26,554 bases of DNA, taken from contig DASPUI010000148.1 in assembly GCA_035622995.1 (NCBI GenBank), positions 1-26,554 on the forward strand, written 5' to 3'. This document shows, piece after piece, positions 1 through 8,198 of this stretch. The notes below the pieces were generated by a model. That model worked only from the letters and a program-made list of their open reading frames with translations. It searched no databases and was not told where the DNA came from. Positions within the stretch are counted from its first letter, which is position 1, and every line of letters starts with the position of its first letter. Both the position numbers and the translations under genes were made by a program. Source of the DNA: DASPUI01 sp035622995. Lineage in GTDB: Bacteria; Verrucomicrobiota; Verrucomicrobiia; Chthoniobacterales; UBA10450.

Positions 1-884
1 TTTCCCCACGTAATCTTTTCGTTCGGTACTGCTCCGCTATAGGAACCGTATGATGTGGTTGAATCGCTGATCTGGCAAAAATATCCCCATTCCGGCACCG
101 GCGTGCTGACGACGTCCTGATTGAGCATCGGCACAACGCAGATCGGAAAATCTCCGGCAATGCCGCCGCCAATCTGGAAAAATCCGATCGACGAATTCTG
201 CGATTCGCTGCGGTACCAATTGGCCAATTCGATCATGTATTCAATGCCGGAGCGGATGGTGTGGACGTTGTCGATCTCGCCCGTAATATTGCGGGCGGCG
301 TAGATGTTTCCCAAGGTCGAGTCTTCCCAGCCAGGGACAAACATCGGAAGATTTTTCTGTGCTGCGGCCATCATCCAACTGTCGGCCGGATCGATCTCGT
401 AAAATTTCTTGAGCCGGCATTCGCGCAAAATTTTGAAAAGAAATTCGTGCGGGAAAAATTGCTGTTTGCTTTTGGCGGCCATGATCCATTCATCGATCAC
501 AATTTTCTCGATTCGCCGGATGGCTTCCTCTTCCGGAATGCAGGTATCGGTCACGCGATTGAGATGCCGGCGCAGGAGTTCTTCTTCCTGCTGCGGGCTG
601 AGCTCCCGGTAATTCGGGAGGCGTTCGTATTCACTCCGCGCGACCAGATTGAAAAGATCTTCCTCGAGATTGGCGCCGGTGCAGGTGATGGCGTGAACTT
701 TGTCCTGCCGAATCATTTCGGCGAGGGAAACGCCCAGCTCAGCAGTGCTCATCGCTCCGGCCAGTGTGATCATCATTTTTCCGCGGCGATCGAGATGCGC
801 GACGTAAGCATCGGCTGCGTCTTTGAGGACGGCGGCATTGAAGTGGCGATAATGCCGGTCGATGAATCCGGTTATGCTCTTCAT
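1..884 (-). CDS. Deoxyhypusine synthase family protein (3' end cut by window edge)
   Basis: The start is ATG at 884; an in-frame GTG at 920 is an alternative. The 294 visible residues match the bacterial branch of the deoxyhypusine synthase family: an N-terminal GFIDRHYRHFNAA segment, the NAD-site stretch TLAGAMSTAELG, the ITCTGANLEEDLFN segment, GWEDSTLGN, QIGGGIAGDFPIC, and SDSTTSYGSYSGA near the end. The reading ends in ITWG followed by the first two bases (AA) of a codon. This is where the family has its SWGK motif, so the catalytic lysine codon is split by the window edge. In eukaryotes and archaea the enzyme transfers the aminobutyl group of spermidine to eIF5A. Bacteria lack eIF5A, so the substrate here is unknown; a polyamine reaction such as homospermidine formation is one possibility. 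It lies 100 bases downstream of nuoN on the same strand. Family assignment is strong, function is not. Confidence 0.9.
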   Translation of the reverse strand, partial: MKSITGFIDRHYRHFNAAVLKDAADAYVAHLDRRGKMMITLAGAMSTAELGVSLAEMIRQDKVHAITCTGANLEEDLFNLVARSEYERLPNYRELSPQQEEELLRRHLNRVTDTCIPEEEAIRRIEKIVIDEWIMAAKSKQQFFPHEFLFKILRECRLKKFYEIDPADSWMMAAAQKNLPMFVPGWEDSTLGNIYAARNITGEIDNVHTIRSGIEYMIELANWYRSESQNSSIGFFQIGGGIAGDFPICVVPMLNQDVVSTPVPEWGYFCQISDSTTSYGSYSGAVPNEKITWG

Positions 885-984
885 GTGCGAGCCTGTTGGG
901 TTTGTTTCTCCTCGCTCCACAATGGACTTATAGCGCGCTACTTAAAAATTGAGCACGAAAATTTTCGACAATTTGAAAGTTTTT
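885..984. other. Intergenic gap between nuoN and the DHS-like gene, with two short palindromes
   Basis: This AT-rich gap contains a perfect 10-base palindrome TAGCGCGCTA at 931-940 and a perfect 12-base palindrome CGAAAATTTTCG at 956-967. A TATAAG hexamer on the minus strand (923-928 region) could be a -10 element for the DHS-like gene, but I see no convincing -35 box. Neither palindrome has a loop or a following T-run, so neither looks like an intrinsic terminator. They may be binding sites or chance. Confidence 0.2.
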
Positions 985-2481
985 TTACCGCAACGAAAAG
1001 GTGATTTGTCTCACTAACGACTCCGGGAGAAGACCAAGAACGAGAACTGCCACCGCGGTCACGAGCAAAACGGCTCTGGCGCTGGCGGCCGGATGAAGTG
1101 CCGGATGCTGGGCGGTTGTCCGATCCACCCAAATCGTTTTAAGGACCATCAGGTAATAATAAAGAGAGATAAAACTGCCGAAGAGCGCGACCGCGACCAA
1201 CCAGATCAGCCCTTGACTGGGGCCGCGGGATAACGCGGTGCTGAACAGGTAAAATTTCCCAAAAAATCCGGCGAGCGGTGGAATTCCAGCCAGGGATAAG
1301 AGAAAAATTGCCATACAGCCCGCGAGAAATGGAGAATCGGTCGATAGGCCAGCAAAGTTTTTCAAATCGTCGTCGCCAGTTTCGGCACGGACGGCACCGC
1401 AGACGCCAAACGCGCCAATGAGGGTGATTGCGTAAACGGTGGTGTAGAAAAGCGCAGCCGCGAAGCCGGCGGAAGTGCCGGCAATGATGCCGATCAGGGT
1501 GTAGCCAGTATGCGCAACAGCGGAATAAGCGAGCAGTCTCCGGACATTGGTCTGTGCCAGCGCGACAAAATTGCCGAGCAAGATCGATAGTGCGGCCAAC
1601 GCCGCCAGCAAAGGCGACCAACCGCCAATCATCGCGTGCCAGTTGGCGCTGCCATGGGCGGTGGCAAAACCGACCAGCACGATTTTTCCGAGCACAACGA
1701 ACGAAGCGACCTTCGAGCCGGACGCAATGAATGCCCCGCTCGAAGCCGGCGCGCCTTGGTAGGCATCGGGCGCCCACAAATGAAACGGCGCGGCGGTAAT
1801 TTTGAAAGCAAAACCGACCAGCGTCATGATGATCCCGGCAGCGAGCAGAGGTTGATGAGCGGCTTCCGAAATTTTCGGGGCGATCCCTGCCAGCGCCGTC
1901 GATCCCGAGAGACCGTAGATTAAACTGATTCCGAACAGCGTGAACGCGCTGGCGGTGCTGCCAAACAAAAAATATTTCAGGCCTGCTTCGGCCGAACGGA
2001 TACTGGTGCGATCGAAGGCGGTCAAAACATAGAGCGACAGGCCGAGCAGCTCGAGTCCGATAAAAATCATGAGCAACTCTTCGCTTCCGACCAGAAGCAT
2101 CAGGCCGATCGCCGCAAAAAGAAGGGTCGCGAGATATTCGGCGTAATGACGCACCGATTTGTCCGAGATTGCCAGCAGCACCGTCGCAAGCGCGAGTGCG
2201 AGGCAGACAATTTTGAAAAGCGAATTGAGAGGTGAAATGACGAGCATCCCACCAAACAGATTCGAGGATTGAGGCAGCATCAGGACCGAACCGATAGCGA
2301 CGACCAGACCAACCGCCGCGACCAAGGTGCAGAGTGCTTTGGCGGCGCGCGCGTTGCCTGTGATGGCTTCCGCTTCGGCAGTTCTGCGACCACTGGTCAG
2401 GCCGATAGTAAGAACGACCAGCGCCGTCACCAGCACGATCGCCTCCGGCATTGCGAGCTTTAGTAATTCCAAATAACTCAT
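985..2481 (-). CDS. nuoN: NADH-quinone oxidoreductase subunit N (NuoN)
   Basis: This 498-residue, strongly hydrophobic protein is an antiporter-like proton-pumping subunit in the membrane arm of complex I. The TM5 glutamate is in GLELLGLSLYV (E144), the TM7 lysine in AFKITAAPFHLW (K227), and a further lysine in SGSKVASF (K257), so the proton-transfer residues of the family are all present. Length is close to the usual 480-500. The start codon overlaps the nuoM stop as ATGA (2478-2481), indicating translational coupling. It is the last nuo gene of this operon; the DHS-like gene follows 100 bases downstream. Confidence 0.96.
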   Translation of the reverse strand: MSYLELLKLAMPEAIVLVTALVVLTIGLTSGRRTAEAEAITGNARAAKALCTLVAAVGLVVAIGSVLMLPQSSNLFGGMLVISPLNSLFKIVCLALALATVLLAISDKSVRHYAEYLATLLFAAIGLMLLVGSEELLMIFIGLELLGLSLYVLTAFDRTSIRSAEAGLKYFLFGSTASAFTLFGISLIYGLSGSTALAGIAPKISEAAHQPLLAAGIIMTLVGFAFKITAAPFHLWAPDAYQGAPASSGAFIASGSKVASFVVLGKIVLVGFATAHGSANWHAMIGGWSPLLAALAALSILLGNFVALAQTNVRRLLAYSAVAHTGYTLIGIIAGTSAGFAAALFYTTVYAITLIGAFGVCGAVRAETGDDDLKNFAGLSTDSPFLAGCMAIFLLSLAGIPPLAGFFGKFYLFSTALSRGPSQGLIWLVAVALFGSFISLYYYLMVLKTIWVDRTTAQHPALHPAASARAVLLVTAVAVLVLGLLPESLVRQITFSLR

Positions 2482-3944
2482 TTGAGGAAATTCATCGATT
2501 CAACGGCAGGCTTGATTCGATCGAGCAAAACGCCTGGGTAAAGGCCGACTGCGAGCGTTGCAAACATCAACAAACCGGCGCCAATTTTTTCCGGGAGCGC
2601 AATCGGTTCGAAAGATGGCGAGGAAACGGCGGACGACGCCGAAGCGGTCCCTCCAGGAGCGTCGAAAAAGCTCTTTTTCAAAGCGCGCAGCGTGAACGCG
2701 GCCACGAGCACCATCCCGATGCCCGTGATCCAAACTGCGATCGGGTAAGATTTCCAAGCACCGATCAGGATTGTGATTTCAGCGGCAAATCCGCTAAAGC
2801 CCGGAATTCCCAGGGATGCAGCCGACGCGACGACAAAGACGAAGGCGGCGAACGGCAGCGCCTGGCGCAAAGGCAGGAGCGACAATTGATCCAGGTCGCG
2901 CGTGTGGGTCCTCCGATAAATCATCGTTCCGGCGACGGCGAAGAGGAGAGCACCGATGACACCGTGCGAGAACATTTGCAGTACCGCTCCGGAAACGCCA
3001 AGCGCATTGGCGGTGGCCAGGCCTAACAAGACGAAGCCCATGTGACTGACGCTGGAATAACCAATGACGAATTTCAGGTCGCGTTGACGCAGAGCGACCG
3101 CAGCGGCGTAGACGATTCCGATCACGGCAAAGACCGCGATTGTATTCCGCCATATTTGAAAGCCGTGTGGAAAAATGTTCATCGCGACCCGCAAACCACC
3201 ATAAGCACCGAGCTTCATGACAATTCCCGCTAGCAGCATCGAGCCCGCGGTTGGTGCGGCGACATGACCGGTTGGCGCCCACGTATGCAAAGGCCAGATA
3301 CCGGCCAAAACGGCAAAGCCAACAAACAAAACCGGAAAGGCCCACGACTCCAGCTGTGATGGAAAGTGGAACTGAGCGAGCTGGTTCAGATCAAGCGAAC
3401 CGGCAGCCACATAGGTCGCCAGGATTCCAAGAAAGATAAACGCGCCACCAAAGAAGGAATACAGGGTCAACTTCATCGCGCCGTACTCCTTGTTGGTCGA
3501 TCCCCAGATCGCGATCAAAAAATATTTCGGAACGATCACCACTTCGTAAAAAACGAAGAGCAGGAAGAGATCGGCGCTGAGGAAGACGCCATACGAGCCG
3601 CCGACCACGAGCAATAACCAGAAAAAGAATTCGTTAGGCCGAAGATCGACATCCCATGAAAAGAGAACCGCGCTGACCGCGACGATGCTGGTAACAAGAA
3701 TAAGAGTGAGACTGATTCCATCGATCGCGAGGTGATAATTCATCCCGAGCGCGGGCACCCATGGCACCTGCACAATCGTTTTAAACTGCGCCAGATCGCG
3801 AATCGGCGTTTGAGCGAAGGTGACGCAAGTGATCGAAAGCCCGGCAGTTGTTGCAAGCAACGCAATCCATCGGGCAAAACTTCGCGGCGCAAAAAGCGCG
3901 CAGATCGCGGCAGCAAACGTGGTGTAAATCGTCCAGGCAATCAT
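2478..3944 (-). CDS. nuoM: NADH-quinone oxidoreductase subunit M, second copy (NuoM2)
   Basis: This 488-residue antiporter-like subunit is the second of two tandem NuoM proteins. The TM5 glutamate is present in FYEVVIVPKYFL (E134), and a lysine in VMKLGAYG (K244) is kept. At the position of the broken-helix TM7 lysine, ungapped comparison with the neighbouring NuoM places a leucine (L213, in FAVLAGIWPLHTW, against AVKVPLFPFHTW). The next motif is WAPTGHVAAPT rather than WLPDAYENAPT, so this copy belongs to a different NuoM branch and is not a recent duplicate. It starts 6 bases after the first nuoM and overlaps nuoN by 4. Known in the family: the TM7 lysine takes part in proton transfer. Inferred: this copy pumps by an altered route or has another role. 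Confidence 0.93.
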   Translation of the reverse strand: MIAWTIYTTFAAAICALFAPRSFARWIALLATTAGLSITCVTFAQTPIRDLAQFKTIVQVPWVPALGMNYHLAIDGISLTLILVTSIVAVSAVLFSWDVDLRPNEFFFWLLLVVGGSYGVFLSADLFLLFVFYEVVIVPKYFLIAIWGSTNKEYGAMKLTLYSFFGGAFIFLGILATYVAAGSLDLNQLAQFHFPSQLESWAFPVLFVGFAVLAGIWPLHTWAPTGHVAAPTAGSMLLAGIVMKLGAYGGLRVAMNIFPHGFQIWRNTIAVFAVIGIVYAAAVALRQRDLKFVIGYSSVSHMGFVLLGLATANALGVSGAVLQMFSHGVIGALLFAVAGTMIYRRTHTRDLDQLSLLPLRQALPFAAFVFVVASAASLGIPGFSGFAAEITILIGAWKSYPIAVWITGIGMVLVAAFTLRALKKSFFDAPGGTASASSAVSSPSFEPIALPEKIGAGLLMFATLAVGLYPGVLLDRIKPAVESMNFLK

Positions 3945-3950
3945 CGAGAT

Positions 3951-5423
3951 TTAGGCAAACAACCGCGCCATCTGAATGACGGTGGTATTGAAAATGTTGA
4001 AGATGAACTGGGGCGCGATGCCGATCGCGAACATGAAAAGCGTGACCGGAACAACAACAAATCTCTCGCTCCGCAAGAGGTCGGGGAAATTCCTGTCGTT
4101 TTCGGAAGTGGGGCCACTGAACAAGAGCTGCATTGCGCGGATGAAAGTGACGGCGGTGAAAAGCAGGCCGATCACGCCGACAGCAGTGAATGGTGCCGCG
4201 ATCGCGAAAGACCCCTTAAAGATGAGAAATTCGCCAACGAAACCGTTCAGACCGGGAAGGCCTAACGAGGAAAACATGGCGACGCTCATCCAGCCGCAAA
4301 GCATCGGCGCGTGTTGCATCAGGCCGCCAAAATCGTCGATCCCGCGCAGGCCGCGACGTTGCTCAAGCAACCCAACGAAGTAAAAAAGCGCTGCGGCGGT
4401 AATTCCGTGATTGAAAATCTGAACAAACACGCCGCTGAGTGCGGCGTGCAGGTCGATAATCGAAGAGGTCGACCTGGTTGCAACGACGAAAAGGCCGAGC
4501 ATGCAGTAACCGAGGTGGTTGATCGACAGATAACCAACCATTCGTTTTAGATCGCGCTGTGCCCAGGCCGCGAGCGGCGCGAAGACAATCGAGCAAAGCG
4601 TCAAGGTCAAGAGCCAGGGGGCGGCGATTTTGATTTCGTCAGGAAAAAGCGGAAGCAATAGCCTAACGAATCCGTAGACACCCATTTTAGAAAGCAATCC
4701 CGTCAACACCATGGCCGCGCCAGTGGGAGCGTTTTCATATGCGTCCGGCAGCCAGGTATGAAATGGGAAGAGCGGCACTTTAACCGCCAGTCCGACAAAG
4801 ATTCCGGCGAAAACCAGCCAACGCACCTTGCCTGCGATCAAACCGCTTTTGCCGAGATCGGCGAGCGTTGCGAAATCGAAGGTGCCTTTGGCGAAGTAAA
4901 TTCCGAGGAAGGCCAGCAGCATGGCAACGCTTCCGAGAAAAGTGTAGAGGAAGAATTTGGTCGCGGCGCGGTCGCGGCTTTCTCCGCCCCAGATTTTGAT
5001 GAGCAGAAATGCCGGGATCAGGCTCATTTCGTAAAACAAAAACCAGAGAATGAAATTTTGGGCGGTGAATGTGCCGTAAAGAGCGGATTGCGCGATCAGC
5101 ATTACGGCGCAGAAACCGCGCTCCATCCGTTGGGCGAGAAAGGCAAACGGAACAATGAGCGTTACAAGCAGCACGAGCAGCAGGCTCAATCCATCGACGC
5201 CCACGAGATATTCCGCGCCGATGGAGGGAATCCAGGCGTGCCGTTCAATGAGTTGAAGACTGCCGGAGGTTGAATCGAATTTTTGCCAGAGCATGAGAGC
5301 AAAAAACGCGGAGAACGCATTGAAGATGAGCGCAACCAGGCGCGGGTTTCTCGCTCGACCGAGATAGAGCGCAACCGCACCGAGCAGCGGAATAAGAATG
5401 AGTGTCGTAATCAAGCCAGCCAT
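3951..5423 (-). CDS. nuoM: NADH-quinone oxidoreductase subunit M, first copy (NuoM1)
   Basis: This 490-residue antiporter-like membrane subunit of complex I has canonical residues. The TM5 glutamate is in FYEMSLIPAFLL (E132), the TM7 lysine in AVKVPLFPFHTWLPDA (K215), and a second lysine in LLSKMGVYG (K246). Further family signatures are GVDGLSLLLVLL near residue 80 and YLSINHLGYCMLG in the middle. Length is typical for NuoM (about 490-510). The start at 5423 overlaps the 3' end of nuoL by 13 bases, which implies coupled translation. Because it keeps every proton-transfer residue, it is the better candidate for the conventional NuoM. Confidence 0.95.
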   Translation of the reverse strand: MAGLITTLILIPLLGAVALYLGRARNPRLVALIFNAFSAFFALMLWQKFDSTSGSLQLIERHAWIPSIGAEYLVGVDGLSLLLVLLVTLIVPFAFLAQRMERGFCAVMLIAQSALYGTFTAQNFILWFLFYEMSLIPAFLLIKIWGGESRDRAATKFFLYTFLGSVAMLLAFLGIYFAKGTFDFATLADLGKSGLIAGKVRWLVFAGIFVGLAVKVPLFPFHTWLPDAYENAPTGAAMVLTGLLSKMGVYGFVRLLLPLFPDEIKIAAPWLLTLTLCSIVFAPLAAWAQRDLKRMVGYLSINHLGYCMLGLFVVATRSTSSIIDLHAALSGVFVQIFNHGITAAALFYFVGLLEQRRGLRGIDDFGGLMQHAPMLCGWMSVAMFSSLGLPGLNGFVGEFLIFKGSFAIAAPFTAVGVIGLLFTAVTFIRAMQLLFSGPTSENDRNFPDLLRSERFVVVPVTLFMFAIGIAPQFIFNIFNTTVIQMARLFA

Positions 5424-7408
5424 GCGTAAAGGAGCAGCAGCGCCAGCATCCCAATCGCGATGACGCCGAGATAAGTTTGAATTTGTCCGGAATGGGCGTT
5501 CGCAAATAAACGGCCGAGCCCGCGCGCGCCGGATGTTGTTTCGTCGACCCCCGCATTGATGCCGCGTTCATCGACGCCAGTGGTGAAAATCCCGAAAAGC
5601 TGGCCTAACCACCCGAAACCGCGGACGATGCCGTCCCAACAATTTCGGTCCAGCCAGTCGGAAACGCGGGAAAGCGCTTTGCTCCAGCGGAGAACGCTCC
5701 CGCGGTAAAATTCGTCGATCCACATCTTGTTTTGGAGAAATCGGAATAAAGCGGGCTGCGCGGCCTGGAAGGGATCGGCTTCGATTGGGCGGAGCCGATT
5801 TTCGGCGGCAACGCCGCGATAGAGCACAATTCCAAGGCCAATTCCGATAAGAACGAGCATCAGTGACGTAAAGACTGCCGGCTCGATCAAATGCGCGAAG
5901 TCGAAACGCGCCTGTTTTCCAATCAGAAAATCGTGCAGCCATGGCCATGCCGGAGTCAGCACTACGCTCAGGGTGATTGTGCCGAACGCGAGCGCGACGA
6001 GCGGCCATGTCATCACGGGCGGACTTTCGTGTGCGCCTTCAGAAGCCGGTCCACGATTGCCGAAGAAGATGTAGATTACCTGTCGCGTCATGTAGAGGGC
6101 GGTCAGAATGACGCCGGCCATCATGAGATAATGTGGCAAATGGGATCGCGGCCAGATCGAGGTGGCGTGTAAAATCTCTTCTTTCGTCCAGGCGCCGGAG
6201 AAAAGAAGCGGCACGCCGCTTAACGCCATCATTCCGATTGCGTAGGTAACGAATGTAATTGGCATCAGCCGGCGAAGGCCGCCCATTTTGCGAATGTCCT
6301 GTTCGTGGTGGAGGCCGTGAATGACCGAACCGGCGCCAAGAAACAAAAGAGCCTTAAAAAAACCGTGCGCGAGCAGGTGCATAATGCCGGCCGCGACCCC
6401 GCCGACCCCTAACGACACCATCATCAGGCCAAGTTGCGACACGGTTGAATAAGCCAGAATGCGTTTAATATCCGATTGCGCCACGGCAATGAGCGCGGCC
6501 ATCAATCCGGTGACGACACCGATCCAGACAACCACTTCCAGCGAAGGCGTAACTCCATTGATCGCGCCAACAGAGAAGATCGGGTAAACGCGCGCGACCA
6601 GAAAGACGCCGGCAGCAACCATCGTGGCCGCGTGGATCAAGGCGCTAACTGGCGTCGGGCCCTCCATCGCGTCCGGCAACCAGACATGGAGCGGAAATTG
6701 TCCCGACTTGCCGACCGCGCCGCAAAAAATCAGTAATGCGATGAAAGTGGCAGCTACGCCTAACGAATTGAGCGCTGCATTTTCAAGACAACCGGAACCG
6801 CTGTCATAAAAAAGCAATGTTCCGCTGCGGTGATAAAGCCAGAGCAGGCCAAGAAAAAATCCCATGTCGCCGATGCGCGTGGTGATGAACGCCTTTTTCG
6901 CCGCCGCCGCGGCAGTTGGTCGTTCGATCCAAAATCCGATAAGCAAATAAGAGGCGAGTCCGACCAGTTCCCAAAAAACAAACAGCAATAACAAACTATT
7001 GGCGAGGACGACGCCAAGCATTGCGCCGGAGAAAAATGAAAGATAAGCAAAAAAGCGTTTAAAATTTCGATCTTCAGCCATGTAGCCGGTGCTGAAAATG
7101 AAAATGCAAAGGCCAACAACCGTGATCATCACCAGCATTGCGCTGGCAAGCGGGTCGAGGAGCCAACCCAGGCGCAGCGCGTTGTTCCCAAACGTAAACC
7201 ATGTGAAATTTCGAACTGTCCGAAGGCCGGCCATTTGCGATGTCGCAAAAAATGCCAAGATCGAGAGCGCGAGCGCGCCAATCTGTCCGAGAATAGCGAA
7301 CCCGGCGGCCGGAGATCGCGCCGACTTCGGAAGATTCAAAATCAACAGCGAAACGACGATTGGAGTCGCCGGAATCAGCCAAAGATTACTGGCGATCCAA
7401 TGATTCAT
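5411..7408 (-). CDS. nuoL: NADH-quinone oxidoreductase subunit L (NuoL)
   Basis: At 665 residues this is the distal antiporter-like subunit of complex I. The TM5 glutamate is in FVFWELVGLASYL (E147), the TM7 lysine in AVGKSGQFPLHVWLPDA (K234), and the diagnostic EGPTPVSALIHAATMV follows, with its histidine at about 259. It is roughly 50 residues longer than the 613-residue E. coli protein. Much of the extra length appears to lie in the C-terminal third, between WIDEFYRG and the last TM helix (TYLGVIAIGML), which is the lateral-helix region that runs along the membrane arm. Its ATG overlaps the nuoK stop as ATGA, and its 3' end overlaps nuoM1 by 13 bases. Confidence 0.96.
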   Translation of the reverse strand: MNHWIASNLWLIPATPIVVSLLILNLPKSARSPAAGFAILGQIGALALSILAFFATSQMAGLRTVRNFTWFTFGNNALRLGWLLDPLASAMLVMITVVGLCIFIFSTGYMAEDRNFKRFFAYLSFFSGAMLGVVLANSLLLLFVFWELVGLASYLLIGFWIERPTAAAAAKKAFITTRIGDMGFFLGLLWLYHRSGTLLFYDSGSGCLENAALNSLGVAATFIALLIFCGAVGKSGQFPLHVWLPDAMEGPTPVSALIHAATMVAAGVFLVARVYPIFSVGAINGVTPSLEVVVWIGVVTGLMAALIAVAQSDIKRILAYSTVSQLGLMMVSLGVGGVAAGIMHLLAHGFFKALLFLGAGSVIHGLHHEQDIRKMGGLRRLMPITFVTYAIGMMALSGVPLLFSGAWTKEEILHATSIWPRSHLPHYLMMAGVILTALYMTRQVIYIFFGNRGPASEGAHESPPVMTWPLVALAFGTITLSVVLTPAWPWLHDFLIGKQARFDFAHLIEPAVFTSLMLVLIGIGLGIVLYRGVAAENRLRPIEADPFQAAQPALFRFLQNKMWIDEFYRGSVLRWSKALSRVSDWLDRNCWDGIVRGFGWLGQLFGIFTTGVDERGINAGVDETTSGARGLGRLFANAHSGQIQTYLGVIAIGMLALLLLYAWLA

Positions 7409-7719
7409 CCTTTGAGTTGATCCAGTTGGTCGACGCTGGTTGTTCGGTAGTGCCGATAGACCGCGATGACCAGTGCAAGACCGACTGCGGCCTCGGCAGC
7501 TGCAATCGCGATCGCAAAAATCGCGATCATTACGCCGGTTGGTTGGTGCGGCGAAGGACCGAATCGCCAGAAGGCGACAAAATTGAGACTGGCAGCCGCC
7601 AGCATCATTTCGATGCCGATTAAAATAAAAATCGCATGCCGCCGGCTCAACGCAGCAAGCAAGCCGATCGAGAAGAAGGCGGCAGAAATGAGCAAAAAGA
7701 TCGATAACATCGGCGTCAT
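7405..7719 (-). CDS. nuoK: NADH-quinone oxidoreductase subunit K (NuoK)
   Basis: This 104-residue, three-helix subunit belongs to the E-channel region of complex I. Both membrane glutamates of the family are present, in LIGIEMMLAAAS (E37) and AIAAAEAAVGLAL (E76). I chose ATG at 7719 over an upstream in-frame start at 7785. It gives the usual NuoK length, overlaps the nuoJ stop as ATGA, and has GAGGAA just upstream. The longer version would add an Arg-rich, unrelated extension buried in nuoJ. A second in-frame ATG lies at 7710. The 3' end overlaps nuoL by 4 bases. Confidence 0.95.
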   Translation of the reverse strand: MTPMLSIFLLISAAFFSIGLLAALSRRHAIFILIGIEMMLAAASLNFVAFWRFGPSPHQPTGVMIAIFAIAIAAAEAAVGLALVIAVYRHYRTTSVDQLDQLKG

Positions 7720-8198
7720 TTCTTTTCCTCGATCACGAGTATGAGGGCGCCGATCAACGCGGCAGTTAACAGGATGCCAACGCATTGAAGCGGCCAGACA
7801 TAATCTGTCATCAGCGCCGCGCCGATTTGCTTCACGGTCAGTGTCGGGATTTCTGGCGTGACGACCGGAAGCGACCCAGTTTTGAAAATGGCGATCGCGA
7901 GTCCGATAAAGACGGCGATCGCGACAATAATCCCGCTCAAATTGAAACCGCGATCTTTCTCCAAGTCATGACGGGTAAGAAGGATCGTGAAGACAATCAG
8001 GACCGCAACTGCGCCAACATAAACAAAGACCAAAACGAGCCCGAGAAACTCGGCGCTGAGCAAAAAGAAAAATGCGGCCAGGCCGACAAACGCTGCGGCA
8101 AACATCAGCGCAGCGTGCATTAATTTCGGGAGGGTCGCTGCCGCCAGCGCAGCGCTCAAAGTGAAAATTGCGATGATCGTGAGCGCGGCGGTATTCAT
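7716..8198 (-). CDS. nuoJ: NADH-quinone oxidoreductase subunit J (NuoJ)
   Basis: This 160-residue protein has about five membrane helices. It contains the NuoJ core signature: HAALMFAAAFVGLAAFFFLL, then EFLGLVLVFVYVGAVAVLIVF, where the YVGAV helix carries the pi-bulge that moves during turnover. NuoJ sits between NuoH and NuoK/N and helps link quinone reduction to proton pumping. The start overlaps the nuoH stop as ATGA (8195-8198), and the stop overlaps the nuoK start. Length is typical of the shorter NuoJ forms (160-185). Confidence 0.94.
   Translation of the reverse strand: MNTAALTIIAIFTLSAALAAATLPKLMHAALMFAAAFVGLAAFFFLLSAEFLGLVLVFVYVGAVAVLIVFTILLTRHDLEKDRGFNLSGIIVAIAVFIGLAIAIFKTGSLPVVTPEIPTLTVKQIGAALMTDYVWPLQCVGILLTAALIGALILVIEEKK

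Noticed and set aside
261..1004. A 247-codon open frame on the plus strand opposite the DHS-like gene
   Set aside because: It runs antisense through a clear deoxyhypusine synthase family gene, and its translation resembles no family I recognise.
2478..5423. The two nuoM genes as a recent duplication or assembly artefact
   Set aside because: The proteins differ throughout, including key motifs (LPDAY against APTGH), so they are distinct paralogues.
7720..7785. A longer NuoK start at 7785
   Set aside because: The extra 22 residues are Arg-rich, lie inside nuoJ and are not part of the family. ATG 7719 has a ribosome binding site and the right length.
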